From assembly GCF_002239585.1 (NCBI RefSeq), contig NZ_NDFH01000003.1, forward strand, positions 310,001 to 374,000: DNA of 64,000 bases, given 5' to 3'. Below, one piece after another: positions 41,332 to 52,231 of the stretch (positions within the stretch are counted from its first letter, which is position 1; each line of letters begins with the position of its first letter). Under the pieces are notes generated by a model that was not told the origin of the DNA, searched no databases, and saw nothing but the letters and a program-made list of their open reading frames with translations. This DNA is from Psychromonas sp. CD1. Lineage in GTDB: Bacteria; Pseudomonadota; Gammaproteobacteria; Enterobacterales; Psychromonadaceae. The position numbers were made by a program, and so were the translations under genes.

Positions 41332-42480
41332 TTATAATACATGTTCAAGAATAGCGCGCGATTGTGTTAGATTAATAGTACCATGCTCACCTAATGCGCT
41401 CATTTCATGTGCATCAAGAGCACTTAAAATAGTTTCAACAGAGGCCGCATCTAAAGATACGTCTGCAAGTGAAGTCGGTACGTTCATACTTTTAAAGAAA
41501 TCGATAGTTTTACTAATTGCTAAATCAATACGCTCTTGTGTACTACCACTATTAATGGAAAAAATACGCGATGCATATTGTAATAATTTTGCTTCTTTGT
41601 TGTGGCGTTGATTGTGCATGACAGAGGGTAAAATAATACTTAAACTACGCGCATGATCAATACCAAAATTACCGGTTAATTCATGGCCTATCATATGAGA
41701 CGCCCAATCTTGTGGTACACCGACGCCTAAAATACCGCTAAGGGCTTGTGTAGCTGTCCACATGATATTAGAGCGCACCTCTAAATCATTAGGCGTTGCG
41801 AGCACTTTAGGGCCTTCTTCGATTAAATTAAGTAATAAACCTTCTGCAAAGCGATCTTGTACTTTGGCGTTAACAGGATAAGTGAGGTACTGCTCCATGA
41901 CATGTACAAAGGCATCAACGACACCGTTAGCACTTTGACGTGGTGATAGGCTTAGTGTGGTAGTTGGATCTAATACCGCAAAAAGTGGACGAACAAGAGG
42001 GCTGCCAAATGACAGTTTATTATGCTCACGAGTCACTACCGCACCACAATTACTCTCTGAGCCAGTAGCGGGAAGTGTTAAGACACAAGCGAGTGGCAGG
42101 GCGCTTACAACGGGGGCTTTTTTAGATAAAATATCCCAAGGATCATCTCCTTCAAAGCACGCAGCTGCAGCCATAAATTTAGTGCCATCAACGACAGATC
42201 CACCACCAACCGCAAGTAAATAATCAAATTTTTGCTCTTTTATTTTAGCAACACCTTTCATTAGAGTTGCGTATTTAGGATTGGCTTCGATACCTGAAAA
42301 TTCATCCCAGTTATGCCCTTTTAAGGCGTCTTTAACTTGTGCATACACGCCGTTTTTTTTGATGGAGCCTCCTCCATAAGTGACTAATATTTTTTTATCT
42401 TTAGGAATGTTGGCAACAGCACTGATTTGCCCTTTACCAAAATAGATACAGGTAGTGTTATGGTAAGTAAAATTGTTCAT
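41332..42480 (-). CDS. yqhD: NADPH-dependent aldehyde reductase, YqhD type
   Basis: An iron/zinc-dependent alcohol dehydrogenase that reduces toxic short-chain aldehydes. The 382-residue protein has the Rossmann-like GGGS blocks (YGGGSIKK, AVGGGSVVDGTKF near residue 95) and the metal ligand region DAFVHVMEQYL near residue 190. GHELTGNFGIDHARSLSI near residue 262 carries the other histidines. AGAGAGG precedes the ATG at 42480. It is the third gene of the TetR-controlled operon, 34 bases after gst. Confidence 0.92.
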   Translation of the reverse strand: MNNFTYHNTTCIYFGKGQISAVANIPKDKKILVTYGGGSIKKNGVYAQVKDALKGHNWDEFSGIEANPKYATLMKGVAKIKEQKFDYLLAVGGGSVVDGTKFMAAAACFEGDDPWDILSKKAPVVSALPLACVLTLPATGSESNCGAVVTREHNKLSFGSPLVRPLFAVLDPTTTLSLSPRQSANGVVDAFVHVMEQYLTYPVNAKVQDRFAEGLLLNLIEEGPKVLATPNDLEVRSNIMWTATQALSGILGVGVPQDWASHMIGHELTGNFGIDHARSLSIILPSVMHNQRHNKEAKLLQYASRIFSINSGSTQERIDLAISKTIDFFKSMNVPTSLADVSLDAASVETILSALDAHEMSALGEHGTINLTQSRAILEHVL

Positions 42481-42514
42481 TAGAATCCTCTCTGTACGGT
42501 ACATAAAAATAGAA

Positions 42515-43137
42515 TTAAACGTTGTTATATTGTGCTTCTAATAAATCTGCTTTATTAAAGGCTTCATGTGTTTTTAATAGTGCATCGTAGCGTTTTAGAT
42601 GTTTAAAGTTATCTAACGTGAGGCTGTTTTTTAGGATCTCGACAATAAATGACATCATAATATCAGCACCACTTAAGCGTTCACCGACAAGGTAAGTTTT
42701 ACCTTGTAATGACGCATTAAAGTAAAAGACAATCTTTTCTATTTCATTGTCGATATATGTATTAAGGTAACGTGTTTTACACCCATCTTTTTGTAAAAAC
42801 ATTTTCATTAGTAAAGGTAATATGGCTGAGCTCTCGGCGAAATGTAGCCACTGTATGTATTCAATATACTCTTTTGTATCGCGTTTAGGGGCTAATTTTT
42901 CGGCACCATAACGAGTAATTAAGTATTCTGTGATCGCACCTGATTCTACAATTATTTGTCCATTATCTTCAAGTACTGGAGATTTACCAAGAGCATGAAT
43001 TTTTTTAATTTTTCAGGTGCTAGAAAAGTGTCTTTATCTCTTTTATAAGCAATAATTTGATACTTAACTTGCAACTCTTCTAAAAGCCAAATAATACGTT
43101 TTGAACGTGATTTATTCAGATGGTGTAAAGTAATCAT
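42515..43137 (-). pseudogene. Glutathione S-transferase with a frameshift
   Basis: The N-terminal frame (43137 to 42952) reads MITLHHLNKSRSKRIIWLLEE, a typical GST thioredoxin-like start, then goes off-frame at the A7 run (43000-43006). Reading A8 gives APEKLKK-IHALGKSPVLEDNG, VESGAITEYLITRYG and then the C-terminal helical domain through to 42515. The combined protein would be about 207 residues, normal for a GST. The ATG overlaps the upstream TGA as ATGA, so it was translated from the curA-like message. The break is one missing A, so a sequencing error is possible. Confidence 0.85.
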
Positions 43138-44192
43138 TTATGATCCTCCGTATTTAAAGAAGGGTTAGGTTGATTTACTTGGATGACCAATTTGCCAAAG
43201 TTTTTACCTTCTAATAAGCCAATAAATGCTTGTGGAGCATTTTCTAAGCCTTGTATAAGATGTTCACGATAATGTATTTTCCCGGCCTTTAACCATTGTG
43301 TCATTTGCTGTGCAAATTCATCATAACGGTGTGCGTAATCATCAAAAATAATAAAGCCTTGCATTTTAATGCGTTTCACTAAAAGAGTACCCATCAATAA
43401 TGACAGACGATCCGGACCTGAATTTAATGTGGTTGCATTATATTGTGAAATTAAGCCACAAATGGGTACTCGTGCACCAGTATTTAGCAAAGGAAGCACT
43501 GCATCAAATACTTTTCCACCTACATTTTCATAATAAATATCAATGCCTTCATGACAAACTTGCGCTAATTGTTGAGAGAAATTTGCATCTTTATGGTCGA
43601 GGCAGTCATCAAAACCCAATACATTTTTCACATACTCACATTTCTCGCTACCGCCTGCGATACCGATAACACGACACCCTTTTATTTTACCAATTTGCCC
43701 TACCGTTGCACCGACTGCGCCACTGGCAGCTGCCACGACCAAAGTATCCCCTGATTTAGGTTGACCAATATCGAGCAACCCCATATAAGCGGTAAAGCCG
43801 GGCATGCCCATAATGCCAAGGGCATGTGAAGGATTTTGTGGGGATTGCCCTAAATGCACTAATCCAACACCATTAGAAATGCTAAAATCTTGCCAACCGC
43901 CATAAGCGAGTACCCAATCACCGGGTTTAAATTGGCTATTTTTAGATATTTCAACTTGGCAAACCGTTGCTCCGAGTATCACATCTTTCAATGCAAGGGG
44001 GGGGGCATATGATGCTACATCACTCATTCGGCCTCGCATATATGGGTCGAGAGATAAATAGATGCTACGCAATAAAACCTCTCCGTCTTTTGGCGTTGGT
44101 TTAGTCGTTGATTGTAGATTAAAATCGCTTAATTTAGGTGCGCCAATAGGGCGTGCGTTTAAAATAACTTGCCTGTTTTGAATATTACTCAT
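43134..44192 (-). CDS. NADP-dependent oxidoreductase, MDR family (CurA/leukotriene B4 dehydrogenase type)
   Basis: Reduces the double bond of alpha,beta-unsaturated aldehydes and ketones using NADPH. The 352-residue protein has LSLDPYMRGRMSD near residue 43, AASGAVGATVGQIGKIKGCRVIG near residue 150, and IDIYYENVGGKVFDAVLPLL near residue 235. It is close to E. coli CurA. I chose the ATG at 44192 (AAGGG upstream, MSNIQNRQ). It is the first gene of an operon with gst and yqhD. A 16-base operator lies 32 bases before the start. Confidence 0.93.
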   Translation of the reverse strand: MSNIQNRQVILNARPIGAPKLSDFNLQSTTKPTPKDGEVLLRSIYLSLDPYMRGRMSDVASYAPPLALKDVILGATVCQVEISKNSQFKPGDWVLAYGGWQDFSISNGVGLVHLGQSPQNPSHALGIMGMPGFTAYMGLLDIGQPKSGDTLVVAAASGAVGATVGQIGKIKGCRVIGIAGGSEKCEYVKNVLGFDDCLDHKDANFSQQLAQVCHEGIDIYYENVGGKVFDAVLPLLNTGARVPICGLISQYNATTLNSGPDRLSLLMGTLLVKRIKMQGFIIFDDYAHRYDEFAQQMTQWLKAGKIHYREHLIQGLENAPQAFIGLLEGKNFGKLVIQVNQPNPSLNTEDHK

Positions 44193-44223
44193 GGGTAACC
44201 CTTTGATTAAATAAAACCACAAT

Positions 44224-44239
44224 TAGACTGGTCGTCTAG
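44224..44239. promoter_or_regulatory. TetR-family operator before the curA-like operon
   Basis: TAGACTGGTCGTCTAG: a dyad with half-sites TAGAC and GTCTA separated by 5 bases. The same dyad occurs before the tetR gene (44904-44919, two mismatches). The pattern resembles the NemR box of E. coli. Confidence 0.8.
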
Positions 44240-44285
44240 TTGTTTGTTGTAAAAAAAATCATGCAATTAAAGCATGATTTTGCGT

Positions 44286-44882
44286 TTAAAAATGTACATC
44301 ATTTTTTAGAATAGCTTTTGTTATAGTCATAGTTTGATCTAAACCTTGGCTATTTTTACTGAGTTTACACAGTAAACTTGAACCAATCCATAGATTGTAG
44401 AGAAGCTCTGCACTGTTATAGGCTTCTCTGATAGGAATAGACCCATCTTTTATGCCCGCTTCAATACATAAACTAAGGCTGGCAATGATATTTTTGGCAC
44501 CACTGAGTAATGCCAGTCGCATAGACTCAGAAAGATCAGAAACTTCAGCACTTAATTTAACAACAAGGCAGGTATGTACAACCCCTTGTGTATTTTGAGC
44601 ATCAATCCAGCGTTGCCAATAAGTAATTAATTTATCATAAGCATTGATATGTGGTGCATTAAAAAGTGTTTCTAGTTCAATTTGATAATGAGTAAAATAA
44701 TCTTGGATAAGGGCTTCGCCAAATAATTCTTTCGATTTAAAGTAATGATAAAAAGAGCCCTTGGGTACTTGTGCATGTTTTAATATTTGCGCAAGGCCAA
44801 CATTTGAAAAGCCTTGTCTTGCTATCAATTGATAACCACAGTTTAAAATATGTTGACGTGTTGTATTGTTTTCTATTTTCAT
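44286..44882 (-). CDS. TetR/AcrR-family repressor (NemR-like)
   Basis: A one-component repressor of 198 residues with an N-terminal helix-turn-helix (residues 8-54, including GFSNVGLAQILKHAQVPKGSFYHYFKSKE). The C-terminal ligand domain resembles NemR/AcuR, with Cys107 in HTCLVVKLSAE, the position where NemR senses electrophiles. It is transcribed in the same direction as the operon it precedes. It has its own upstream operator copy, so it probably represses itself and the curA-gst-yqhD operon. Confidence 0.85.
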   Translation of the reverse strand: MKIENNTTRQHILNCGYQLIARQGFSNVGLAQILKHAQVPKGSFYHYFKSKELFGEALIQDYFTHYQIELETLFNAPHINAYDKLITYWQRWIDAQNTQGVVHTCLVVKLSAEVSDLSESMRLALLSGAKNIIASLSLCIEAGIKDGSIPIREAYNSAELLYNLWIGSSLLCKLSKNSQGLDQTMTITKAILKNDVHF

Positions 44883-44903
44883 AAGACACAGCTTAAAATA
44901 AAA

Positions 44904-44919
44904 TAGACCAGTCGTCTAG
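44904..44919. promoter_or_regulatory. TetR-family operator before the tetR gene
   Basis: TAGACCAGTCGTCTAG, 21 bases before the tetR start. It has the same half-sites (TAGAC, GTCTA) as the site at 44224-44239. Two matching dyads flanking one regulator gene are good evidence for autoregulation. Confidence 0.8.
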
Positions 44920-45017
44920 CTATTTTTGAGTGAAAAGTAATAAAAATGAAGATTTTATTTTAAGTAGTACAAAGAGATAAAGTAAGCCGTTTAGTAACTC
45001 AAGGAAACAGTTAAAAA

Positions 45018-46680
<1,663 letters not shown>

Positions 46681-46687
46681 ATTACTC

Positions 46688-47077
46688 ATGACTAAGTCGA
46701 ATCGTTTTTTTCTTTTGATGGCAAGTTTGCTGGGAGCGACGGGTGTCGCGCTTGGCGCTTATGCGAGTCATGGATTGTCCTCTTGGGGCAGTGCACAACA
46801 AGTTGAGTATTTTCAATTAGCCGTTAACTACCAGCTATTACATGCCATTGTACTTTTAATCATATCTGTCATAAATTTATTGATGCCGAATCGTTATTTA
46901 TTATTGAGTCAAATATCTTTATTGCTCGGCGTTTGTTTTTTTAGTGGTAGTTTGTATTTATATGTTTTAATGGGAACAAAAATCATTGTCTGGATAACCC
47001 CTGTCGGTGGGTTATTATTGATATTGGCGTGGCTATTTGCTGCGTTATCTTTTATTACAAAGAGTAGAAAATGTTAG
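46688..47077 (+). CDS. DUF423 family inner membrane protein (YgdD-like)
   Basis: A small membrane protein of 129 residues with about four membrane segments. The family signature LGATGVALGAYASHGL lies at residues 13-28, and a second glycine-rich segment ITPVGGLLLILAWL ends it. Function unknown. I chose the ATG at 46688 (MTKSNRFF), just after the kdsA stop; longer starts would overlap kdsA. The last codons overlap the start of rlmM, as in E. coli ygdD-rlmM. Confidence 0.9.
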   Translation: MTKSNRFFLLMASLLGATGVALGAYASHGLSSWGSAQQVEYFQLAVNYQLLHAIVLLIISVINLLMPNRYLLLSQISLLLGVCFFSGSLYLYVLMGTKIIVWITPVGGLLLILAWLFAALSFITKSRKC

Positions 47078-48171
47078 GGATTTTATTATATTGTCGTCCG
47101 GGTTTTGAAAATGATTGTGCCAATGAAATTCAAGATAAGGCGGGTGCGTTAAATGTTTTTGGCTTTATAAAAACACAACGTCAAAGTGGTTATGTGTTTT
47201 ATCAATGTTATAACCCAGAAGATGTCTTAGAGCTTGCTAAAGGTATTGATTACTCGCAACTGATTTTTGCACGGCAAATGATAGCTGTAAAAACGTTTTT
47301 AAAAGCATTACCGTTGCAAGATCGTATCACGCCTATTTTAGATGCGATGCGCGATCTACCAATGGGTGGTGATTTATATGTTGAAACGCCAGAAGGCGAT
47401 GAAACTAAACCATTACTGACTTTTTGTCGGAAATTTACAGTGCCATTGCGCCAAGCATTAAAGAAACAAAATATTTTAACTGCAAAAGAAAATCGTAAAA
47501 AAATATGTTACCACTTATGTTTTTTGGATAATCAATCCACTTATATTGGGTATTCTTTACCGCAAAATCGTAATGAACAATATATGGGAATTATGCGTTT
47601 GCGTTTTCCAAGTGAAGCGCCGAGTCGTTCAACGCTGAAACTCGAAGAAGCATTACATACGTTTTTAACGGCAGAAGAGCGCGAGGAGCGTTTTAAATCA
47701 GGGATGCATGCAGTTGATTTAGGAGCATGTCCGGGCGGTTGGACTTATCAATTAGTACGTCAAGGTATGTTTGTTAGTTGTGTTGATAATGGTGCAATGG
47801 CACAAAGCTTAATGGACAGTGGTCAAGTAAAGCATTTTATGGAAGATGGTTTTAAATTTGAACCAGAGCGTAAAAATATTGATTGGTTAGTCTGTGATAT
47901 GATAGAAAAGCCGAAACGCGTAGCGCAATTAATGGCTAAATGGCTTGTTGAAGGTTGGTGTAAAGAAACGATATTCAATCTGAAGCTTCCCATGAAAAAG
48001 CGTTACCAAGAAGCTCAACAAGATATTAAAATAATCACGGATATACTGGAAGATGCGGGTATTAAATATCAATTACAAGCAAAACAGTTATATCATGATA
48101 GAGAAGAGATAAGTGTGCATATTAGTTTGCTGGGTAATGTTTGGGGTAAACAAATAGGGCATGATCAATAA
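47071..48171 (+). CDS. rlmM: 23S rRNA 2'-O-ribose methyltransferase (Cm2498)
   Basis: Methylates C2498 of 23S rRNA using SAM. The 366-residue protein has an N-terminal THUMP-like/ferredoxin-like part and a Rossmann methyltransferase domain with SAM motif AVDLGACPGGWTYQL near residue 215. A catalytic Asp follows in DWLVCDMIEKPKR near residue 272. A conserved lysine lies in NLKLPMKKR near residue 310. The ATG lies inside the end of the DUF423 gene. A strong terminator follows. Confidence 0.96.
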   Translation: MLGILLYCRPGFENDCANEIQDKAGALNVFGFIKTQRQSGYVFYQCYNPEDVLELAKGIDYSQLIFARQMIAVKTFLKALPLQDRITPILDAMRDLPMGGDLYVETPEGDETKPLLTFCRKFTVPLRQALKKQNILTAKENRKKICYHLCFLDNQSTYIGYSLPQNRNEQYMGIMRLRFPSEAPSRSTLKLEEALHTFLTAEEREERFKSGMHAVDLGACPGGWTYQLVRQGMFVSCVDNGAMAQSLMDSGQVKHFMEDGFKFEPERKNIDWLVCDMIEKPKRVAQLMAKWLVEGWCKETIFNLKLPMKKRYQEAQQDIKIITDILEDAGIKYQLQAKQLYHDREEISVHISLLGNVWGKQIGHDQ

Positions 48172-48193
48172 ATATTTCTGATTATAAATAGAA

Positions 48194-48230
48194 TAAAAAA
48201 AACCAGTGTAAATCACTGGTTTTTTATTTT
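48194..48230. terminator. Terminator after rlmM
   Basis: AAAAAAACCAGTG pairs with CACTGGTTTTTT with a TAAAT loop, followed by more T. It probably also serves the convergent feoB group, whose last gene ends at 48325. Confidence 0.93.
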
Positions 48231-48324
48231 TGTTATCGGAAATGATAAGATATTTTTTCGTTGGCAACCTTAAAAGGTTAAACGAAAGGAGTATCAAGAA
48301 TTTAGTTTTTACATCACTTATTAT

Positions 48325-48513
48325 TTACTCAATGTGTTTTATGTTTATTTGTTGCATTGTTTTATTATCCTTAAAAGTAGAGGATACTTTACTGCAGTTA
48401 TCACTGAGAGAGCAACCAACACAGGCGATACCTTTGCGTTTGTCCGATATTATTTTTCCTATGGCCATTGCAAAAATTAATAAAATAACAAATAAAACAA
48501 TAATATTGAGCAT
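48325..48513 (-). CDS. FeoB-associated Cys-rich membrane protein
   Basis: A 62-residue protein: one N-terminal membrane helix (LNIIVLFVILLIFAMAIG), a basic stop-transfer (KIISDKRKG), then a cysteine cluster CVGCSLSDNC. This matches the small FeoB-associated Cys-rich family, which is encoded next to feoB and may help iron transfer or FeoB stability. It starts 8 bases after the feoB stop. Plus-strand frames over the same bases have no family resemblance. Confidence 0.85.
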   Translation of the reverse strand: MLNIIVLFVILLIFAMAIGKIISDKRKGIACVGCSLSDNCSKVSSTFKDNKTMQQINIKHIE

Positions 48514-48521
48514 ATATGATC

Positions 48522-50525
48522 CTAGTTTTTCATTGTTTTTAAAGTAACGACTGTTTGCTTATCGCCTTTTTTCATTAAGTAAAAAAGATAGCTAACTAAT
48601 AATAAGCAAATTATAAAGCCATAAATAAAGCCATCACCTAATGTTCCCGTGGTAATTAACGTGCCGATTTGGTAGGTAATAAATGCCATGAAATACCCCA
48701 TACCAAATTGAAAAGCAACCCCTCCCCATAACCATTTTTTATCTTCCATTTCAGCATTCATTGCACCAATCGCAGCAAAACAAGGAGGCGTAAATAGATT
48801 AAAGATTAAGTAAGATAAGGCTGCAACAGATGAGAGTCCCATAATACTTGCTACTTGAGAGCCACCAGAAACTAATGCCAATTCATCGGTGTTGATAAAG
48901 TTAGTAATGCTGTAAACGACGGCTAGAGTACCGACTACATTTTCTTTTGCAATAAAGCCTGTAATGGCGGCAGCTGCCAATTGCCATACACCAAATCCAA
49001 GAGGAATTAAGAAGAACGCAAACGGAGATGAGACACTTGCTAAAATACTGCTACTTTGTTCCCCTGCAGCTACAACATCAAATTGCCAAGTAAAGGTTTG
49101 CATTATTTGTACGGCAGCGTTACATAAAAGAATAATTGTTCCGGCTTTAACAATAAAAGCTTTTGCTCTTGAAAGGGTGGATGTAATGGCTCGTTGAATA
49201 CTCGGGAAGCGATATTCGGGTAATTCCATGATAAAAAAGGAGCGAGAATTCTTTTCTCCGGTGATACGCATAACCACTAAAGCACCTAAAATGATAATGG
49301 CTATCCCCATAAAGTACATTAAAGTGCCAACCCATGCTGCATCATTAAAGAAAACACCAGCAAATAAAGCAATCACGGGTAATTTAGCGCCGCATGGCAT
49401 AAAAGGAGTGAGCATCGCGGTTGTTCTACGTTGTCGTTCATTTTTAATGGTGCGGGTGGCCATTATTCCGGGGATAGAGCAACCGGTACCGATGATGATA
49501 GGAATAATAGATTTACCAGATAAGCCTACACGTTTGAAGTAACGATCCATTACAACGGCAACACGGGCCATATAGCCACAATCTTCTAAGATAGCGAGGA
49601 GAAAGAAAAGCACCATGATAAGAGGTAAAAAGCCTACAACAGCACCAACACCACCGATAATACCATCAAGTAATAATGAGCTTAAAACGGGGGATACATC
49701 ATTTCCGAGTAAATTTTGCACAAAAACATAAAAAATCTCAATCCATCCGCCAAGTATTTCCGCTAAAATAGGACCTAAATAGGTTTGTGAAATAGAAAAT
49801 ACGGTCCACATGATAAAGGCAAAAATAGGTAATCCCAGCCATTTATGGGCGACAACACGATCAACACTATCTTGTATTGTTTGTTGATTGCTTTTGTTTT
49901 GTCTCATCTCGACGCTTTGAACCAGTTGTTCTACAAATTGAAAGCGCTTTATATCAACTTCTTTTACTGCCTTTTTGTTGTTTAAATCGACATTGTCTAT
50001 TTTAAAGGGGGCACGTTGAGAGTGCTCTGTCACTGAAAGCACTTTTTCTATAAGTGCATCTAAACCATTACCTCTATTTTTAACCGCCACGATTTCAACA
50101 ACCGGACAACTTAACATTTTACTTAAAGCCGCAACATCAATGATTGTTTTTTTCTTTTGGGTTAGATCTGTTTTATTGAGCGCAATAACAACGGGAATGC
50201 CAAGTTCAAGTAATTGAGTACTTAAAAACAAACTACGGCTTAAATTCGTGGCATCAACAATATTAATGATCACTTCTGGCTGTTGATTTTTAACAAAATC
50301 GCGGGTGATAGCCTCTTCTGATGTAAAAGGAGAGAGAGAATATGCACCGGGTAAATCAACCGCAGTAATGGAGGTATTGGTTTGGTTAAATATTTTTTTT
50401 ATTAACGCTTCTTTTTTATTGACGGTAACTCCAGCCCAATTTCCTACGTGTGCCGTTTTACCGGTTAACGCGTTAAATAAAGTTGTTTTCCCACTATTGG
50501 GATTACCCGCTAATGCAATTTTCAA
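48522..50525 (-). CDS. feoB: Ferrous iron transporter FeoB
   Basis: The inner membrane Fe(II) transporter with a cytoplasmic G domain. The 667-residue protein has the G1 P-loop AGNPNSGKTTLFNALTG at residues 5-21, G3 VDLPGAYSLSP near residue 57, G4 NKTD near residue 120, a linker, and the core membrane domain with a GTGCSIPGIMATRTI gate motif near residue 345. The protein is shorter than E. coli FeoB (773). No feoA is found next to it, although feoA usually precedes feoB. It is divergent from the sulfatase gene. Confidence 0.95.
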   Translation of the reverse strand: MKIALAGNPNSGKTTLFNALTGKTAHVGNWAGVTVNKKEALIKKIFNQTNTSITAVDLPGAYSLSPFTSEEAITRDFVKNQQPEVIINIVDATNLSRSLFLSTQLLELGIPVVIALNKTDLTQKKKTIIDVAALSKMLSCPVVEIVAVKNRGNGLDALIEKVLSVTEHSQRAPFKIDNVDLNNKKAVKEVDIKRFQFVEQLVQSVEMRQNKSNQQTIQDSVDRVVAHKWLGLPIFAFIMWTVFSISQTYLGPILAEILGGWIEIFYVFVQNLLGNDVSPVLSSLLLDGIIGGVGAVVGFLPLIMVLFFLLAILEDCGYMARVAVVMDRYFKRVGLSGKSIIPIIIGTGCSIPGIMATRTIKNERQRRTTAMLTPFMPCGAKLPVIALFAGVFFNDAAWVGTLMYFMGIAIIILGALVVMRITGEKNSRSFFIMELPEYRFPSIQRAITSTLSRAKAFIVKAGTIILLCNAAVQIMQTFTWQFDVVAAGEQSSSILASVSSPFAFFLIPLGFGVWQLAAAAITGFIAKENVVGTLAVVYSITNFINTDELALVSGGSQVASIMGLSSVAALSYLIFNLFTPPCFAAIGAMNAEMEDKKWLWGGVAFQFGMGYFMAFITYQIGTLITTGTLGDGFIYGFIICLLLVSYLFYLMKKGDKQTVVTLKTMKN

Positions 50526-50676
50526 AAAAATCTCCTAATGCTGTGATAGGTTTACATATATGTAATGGATGTTAAGTGTATTAATATGGTTCTAAATATC
50601 TACCGAGACAAATGTTGCATTTTCTAATATTGAATTTAAAACATATACTACGACGGATAAACCTAATATTATTTTA

Positions 50677-52164
50677 GTGTCACTCGATGATCTTGGTTAT
50701 GGTCAAATGAATTTTGATAAAAGATCTTTTGATCCTAAAACAATGGAAAATAGAAAAACAGTTGAAACATATACCATTTCTATCGCGAAGGCGATTGAGG
50801 CCGCAAAAAAATCAACACCGACATTAAATAAATTAATGAGTGAAGGTGTTAAGTTAACGAATGGTTATGTGGCTCATGGCGTGTCAGGACCATCTCGAGC
50901 CGCGATAATGACCGGGCGCTCACCTGCTCGTTACGGTGTTTATTCAAATATTGATGCAGAAGAGGGTATTTCTTTATCTGAAACATTCTTGCCAGAGCTT
51001 TTTCAAAATCATGGTTATTATACGGCAGCGATTGGTAAGTGGCACATGTCTAAAATTTCGAGTATTAAAGCCCCTAAAAATGGACGCTCTCGAGATTATC
51101 ACGATAATTATATTCAATTTTCTTCAGAAGAAACCCAACCTCAAAATAGAGGGTTTGATTATTTTATGGGCTTCCATAATCATGGTGCAGCTTATTATAA
51201 TTCACCCGCATTATTTAAAAATCGGGAACAAATTAAAGCGGTAGGTTATATTTCAGATCAGTTTACAACGGAGTCCATCGGTGTTGTAAACAGAGCTAAG
51301 ATGTTAGAGCAACCTTTTCTGCTGTATTTAGCCTTTAATGCGCCTCATTTGCCAAATGATGCACCCGCTCCAATTCAATATCAATCTAAATTTAATACGG
51401 GAAGCCCAACGGCCGATAACTTCTATGCGTCAATTTATGCAGCAGATCAAGGTTTAAATCGTATTTTAGAACAGATGAAAAAAAATGGTCAATATGATAA
51501 TACGATGATTTTATTTACTTCAGATAATGGCGCGGTTATTGATGGACCTTTGCCTCTAAATGGCGCCCAAAAGGGTTATAAAGGTCAAACGACGACAGGG
51601 GGAACACATACTCCTATGTTTATCTGGTATGGCGGTCGTTTACATCAGGGCTCTGATTACAATAAACTTGTCTCTGCCATGGATTTATTTCCTACTGCAT
51701 TAGATGTAGCAGGTATTGCTGTGCCAAATAATTTAGATGGGGTTTCTTTACTTCCATATCTTCAAGGTGATAAAAAAGGTAATCCACATCAAAACCTCTA
51801 TTGGATGACCTCATATCCTCATCATTTTGATGAAGGTAATATTGCATTTTGGAATGGTTATCATAAATTTATTCGTTATGAATCAGACGATTACCCTTTC
51901 AATCCGAATACAGAAGCATTAAGTGAATTTTCATGGACCATTCGTAATAATGACTTCATGTTAATGTATCTTGAAGAATCGGGTGAATATGGCATGTATA
52001 AATTGAATGATTTACGTCAAGAGCATAATTTAATTAAGATGAATCCTAAAACATTTGTGCAAATGAAAGAAGATATGAAAAAATTCATCGCTTCTACGAA
52101 AAAACCTAACAATCCAATTACTCTTCCTAAATATGAACGAATTAAACGATCATCCCTTAAATAG
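50677..52164 (+). CDS. Serine-type sulfatase, signal peptide lost
   Basis: A predicted sulfatase that needs a formylglycine made from serine. The active-site motif is S70-GPSR in HGVSGPSRAAIMTGR. Further motifs are AIGKWHMS near residue 115, LFTSDNGAV near residue 290 and a C-terminal region typical of arylsulfatases. The annotated GTG start cuts the first strand: the frame is open from 50596 and upstream reads TDKPNIILVSLDDLGYGQ, which carries the metal-binding Asp-Asp, but it has no start codon and no signal peptide before a TAA at 50593-50595. A deletion or an unusual start is likely. The maturase follows. Confidence 0.8.
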   Translation: MSLDDLGYGQMNFDKRSFDPKTMENRKTVETYTISIAKAIEAAKKSTPTLNKLMSEGVKLTNGYVAHGVSGPSRAAIMTGRSPARYGVYSNIDAEEGISLSETFLPELFQNHGYYTAAIGKWHMSKISSIKAPKNGRSRDYHDNYIQFSSEETQPQNRGFDYFMGFHNHGAAYYNSPALFKNREQIKAVGYISDQFTTESIGVVNRAKMLEQPFLLYLAFNAPHLPNDAPAPIQYQSKFNTGSPTADNFYASIYAADQGLNRILEQMKKNGQYDNTMILFTSDNGAVIDGPLPLNGAQKGYKGQTTTGGTHTPMFIWYGGRLHQGSDYNKLVSAMDLFPTALDVAGIAVPNNLDGVSLLPYLQGDKKGNPHQNLYWMTSYPHHFDEGNIAFWNGYHKFIRYESDDYPFNPNTEALSEFSWTIRNNDFMLMYLEESGEYGMYKLNDLRQEHNLIKMNPKTFVQMKEDMKKFIASTKKPNNPITLPKYERIKRSSLK

Positions 52165-52231
52165 ATAAACGTATTATTTATTTCGAGGTGTATATAAAAT
52201 ATACACCTTATGTACTTATGGAGATGTGCTT

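Noticed and set aside
48230-48547. A 105-codon plus-strand frame after rlmM
   Set aside because: It is the reverse shadow of the FeoB-associated Cys-rich gene and the feoB end; the minus-strand reading has clear family features.
50526-50600. A Fur box between feoB and the sulfatase
   Set aside because: The AT-rich stretch has short palindromes, but none resembles the 19-base Fur consensus well enough.
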